Shown here piece after piece: positions 59,869 to 64,000 of a stretch of DNA of 64,000 nt. Position numbers and translations under genes: made by a program. The DNA comes from Trinickia diaoshuihuensis (GTDB lineage Bacteria > Pseudomonadota > Gammaproteobacteria > Burkholderiales > Burkholderiaceae). The stretch is taken from positions 1-64,000 of the forward strand of contig NZ_QUBS01000090.1 of assembly GCF_003390925.1 (NCBI RefSeq). The letters run 5' to 3'. The first letter of the stretch is position 1, and every line of letters begins with the position of its first letter. The notes below the pieces were generated by a model. That model worked only from the letters and a program-made list of their open reading frames with translations. It was not told the origin of the DNA and searched no databases.

Positions 59869-61332
59869 ATGTCCACTCTATCGAAAGCCGTCCTATGGGG
59901 CGTGCCGATTCTGATCGCCGATTTCGCGGTATGGCGCTTGGCCGCTCGCCGAAATTCGACCTTCGAGACGGCGTGGCGCTGTGCGATGTTCGCCGCGCTC
60001 TCTTGGCTCCTCTACAGCAACAACTTAAGCCCGCTCGCGGTCCCCTCCGCCCCCGGCCGCCTCGAGCGTCTAGCGCTGCAAGCCATCGCGCTCGGCTGGT
60101 GGCTACAGGCCGCACGCTTCGTCACCTTGCTGCTCGACCGCTTGCTGCTGCCCGCGTCTTGGCATACGCAGCGGCTTTTTCACGATGTGGCCGCCGGCGT
60201 CATCTTCGGCGCTGCCGTCGTCGCGGCCTCCGGTTATGTGCTCGGACTGCCCGTGAGCGGACTCGTCGCCACCTCCGGCGCGATGGCCGTCATCTTCGGC
60301 CTAGCGATTCAAAACACGCTCAACGATATGTTCTCCGGGCTAGTGCTCAGCACATCGCGGCCGTTCCAATTGAACGACGTCGTAAGCATCGGCGACCTCG
60401 ACGGCCGCATCGTGGAGAGCAACTGGCGGGCGACGAAGCTGATCAACAGTCTCGGCAACCTCGTGGTCGTGCCGAACAGCGTCGCCGCGAAAGCGACGAT
60501 CGTCAATCTGAGCGAGCCGCCCAAGACGCACGGCATCACGCTCGTACTGAACATCGACCCCGGCGTGCGGCCCGCCATCGTATTGGAGGCGTTGGAGCGC
60601 GCAGCCGTCAGTTCGAACGAGGTGCTCGAGAGCCCCGCGCCGTTCGTCACCGTCAAGACGTTCGGCACGAATGCGATCGAATACGAACTCGTCGGCTATG
60701 TCGACTCGCTGCGCAAGAAGATCGTCGTGCAAAACGAACTGTACGACCTCGTGCATCGTCATCTGTCGGCGGCGGGAGTCGGCTTGCGGGCGCTTGCGGT
60801 ACCGCCTGCCCCCGTGGAGCTCGTCTCGCACCGGCGCCGATTGCTGCGGTCGGTGGCGCTTTTCCGTCATGTGAGCGACGACGATCTCGCGATGCTCGAA
60901 AGCGCGCTCACCGAACGCCGCTACGACAAAGACGAAGTGATCTACACCTCCGATGCCGAGGAGCGCGTACTGACCATCGTCGACTCGGGGGTCGCCTCCG
61001 TTACGGTACCCACGGCAGCCGGCGACACCGAAGTGCGCCGTATGGTGCCCGGCGACGCCATCGGCCAATCCGTCATACTCGCGGGCATCCAACTACACGC
61101 GACCGTGCGAGCGTTGACAGCCGTCACCGTCTATCGTCTGACGAGCGCCGATCTCACGCCGCTAATCGGCCGCAAACCGGAACTCGGGCAAACCATGTGC
61201 CGGGCGTTGACGGAACATCGGGCCTTGGAGGAGAAACTGATGACGCCGCCCGAGCACGGCGCGGGTGAATCGTTCAGTCTGATGGCGTGGCTCGAAAAGG
61301 GCATGAGGCAACTGCACGACGTGATCGTCTGA
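59869..61332 (+). CDS. MscS-type mechanosensitive channel with C-terminal cyclic-nucleotide-binding-like domain
   Basis: A 487-residue inner-membrane protein. The N-terminal part has about four hydrophobic segments; the pore and MscS core are at about 115-300 (GLPVSGLVATSGAMAVIFGLAIQNTLNDMFSGL, then RPFQLNDVVSIGDLDGRIVESNWRATKLINSLGNLVVVPNS). Residues about 330-450 form a cNMP-binding fold (LFRHVSDDDLAMLESALTERRYDKDEVIYTSDA, VPGDAIGQSVILAG), though the phosphate-cassette arginine is not clear. It resembles bCNG channels. It follows the efflux genes by 57 bp. Confidence 0.9.
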   Translation: MSTLSKAVLWGVPILIADFAVWRLAARRNSTFETAWRCAMFAALSWLLYSNNLSPLAVPSAPGRLERLALQAIALGWWLQAARFVTLLLDRLLLPASWHTQRLFHDVAAGVIFGAAVVAASGYVLGLPVSGLVATSGAMAVIFGLAIQNTLNDMFSGLVLSTSRPFQLNDVVSIGDLDGRIVESNWRATKLINSLGNLVVVPNSVAAKATIVNLSEPPKTHGITLVLNIDPGVRPAIVLEALERAAVSSNEVLESPAPFVTVKTFGTNAIEYELVGYVDSLRKKIVVQNELYDLVHRHLSAAGVGLRALAVPPAPVELVSHRRRLLRSVALFRHVSDDDLAMLESALTERRYDKDEVIYTSDAEERVLTIVDSGVASVTVPTAAGDTEVRRMVPGDAIGQSVILAGIQLHATVRALTAVTVYRLTSADLTPLIGRKPELGQTMCRALTEHRALEEKLMTPPEHGAGESFSLMAWLEKGMRQLHDVIV

Positions 61333-61408
61333 TCGAATGCGGTGAGGCAAAGACTGCGCCCCGCGAAAGGAAGACCCTGCGCGGAGCGCTATCGGTAACT
61401 GCGTCGAC

Positions 61409-63823
<2,415 letters not shown>

Positions 63824-63848
63824 CTAAAGACCACTTCCGGTCACGCTC

Positions 63849-64000
63849 ATGACATTGTTTAGCCGATTACCCTTCGTACGTTTCACCGTCTTCTCGACAC
63901 TCCTGCTGGCCGCATGTTTCGCCGCAAGCGCACCGTCCCGCGCAGAGAGCATCACCGCCCCCGAGCAACCGCAGCCCGTGCTCGACTGCGAATTGCGGAC
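63849..64000 (+). CDS. 5' end of an exported protein (truncated by the window edge)
   Basis: An open frame from the ATG at 63849 runs off the window: MTLFSRLPFVRFTVFS, then a hydrophobic stretch with LLAACFAASAPSRAES. This reads as a signal peptide, either a lipoprotein (LAAC) or one cleaved after SRA. Fewer than 51 residues are visible, so no family can be named. It is divergent from katG, with about 225 bp between the starts. Confidence 0.6.
   Translation, partial: MTLFSRLPFVRFTVFSTLLLAACFAASAPSRAESITAPEQPQPVLDCELR

Overview
The window looks like a chromosomal segment of a Burkholderiaceae bacterium (Paraburkholderia/Trinickia-like). The reasons are the uniformly GC-rich coding, a Burkholderia-type general porin, DUF3331 and DUF4148 proteins, a TTG-started second infA beside a cold-shock gene, and many LysR and large multidomain signalling proteins. 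I assigned the genus from protein character only. I saw no rRNA, tRNA, CRISPR array, transposase or integrase.

Layout. 0-6.3 kb: an OpuAC-type binding protein, a hydroxyisobutyrate-dehydrogenase-like enzyme divergent from a TetR regulator (with a repeated operator), a LysE exporter, and an AraC regulator divergent from an acyl-CoA ligase. 6.4-8.3 kb: a glycine-zipper lipoprotein and a porin, convergent on a strong stem-loop. 8.4-11.6 kb: a gluconate-type module (MFS permease, gluconokinase, LacI repressor) with three copies of one palindromic operator.

12.2-22.7 kb is an oxygen/redox island. It holds a broken nfrB-like remnant, a globin-coupled GAF-EAL protein, a cysteine desulfurase fused to a DUF442 domain, a four-cysteine FNR, a HemN-like protein that has lost its radical-SAM cysteines, and a kinase/regulator/hybrid kinase/LuxR-regulator relay. 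Three FNR-type boxes (12598, 12711, 18831) tie these genes to the FNR encoded among them.

22.7-26.9 kb: an aldo/keto reductase and an SDR divergent from a LysR gene, then an amidohydrolase. 27-37 kb is the most unusual locus. A cystathionine-gamma-synthase-like enzyme and an IucB-type acyltransferase face away from a one-module NRPS (degenerate C, then A-T-TE), an IucD-type lysine N6-hydroxylase and a GNAT; a DHA2 exporter follows. No IucA/IucC synthetase is present. I infer an iteratively assembled N6-hydroxylysine hydroxamate, possibly a lysine counterpart of vicibactin-like siderophores.

37-39.5 kb: a small gene with an in-frame stop, a cold-shock gene with a probable long leader, infA, a small paralogue and a DUF4148 lipoprotein. 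39.6-54.2 kb is regulatory: three LysR proteins, two winged-helix/NTPase (STAND-type) regulators of very different length, two response regulators, and a 1737-residue pseudokinase-ATPase-GAF-histidine kinase. 54.4-61.3 kb is a probable six-gene operon: DoxX, a cyanamide-hydratase-like HD protein, a tripartite EmrB/EmrA/OMF pump and a cyclic-nucleotide-gated-type MscS channel. KatG and the 5' end of an exported protein close the window.
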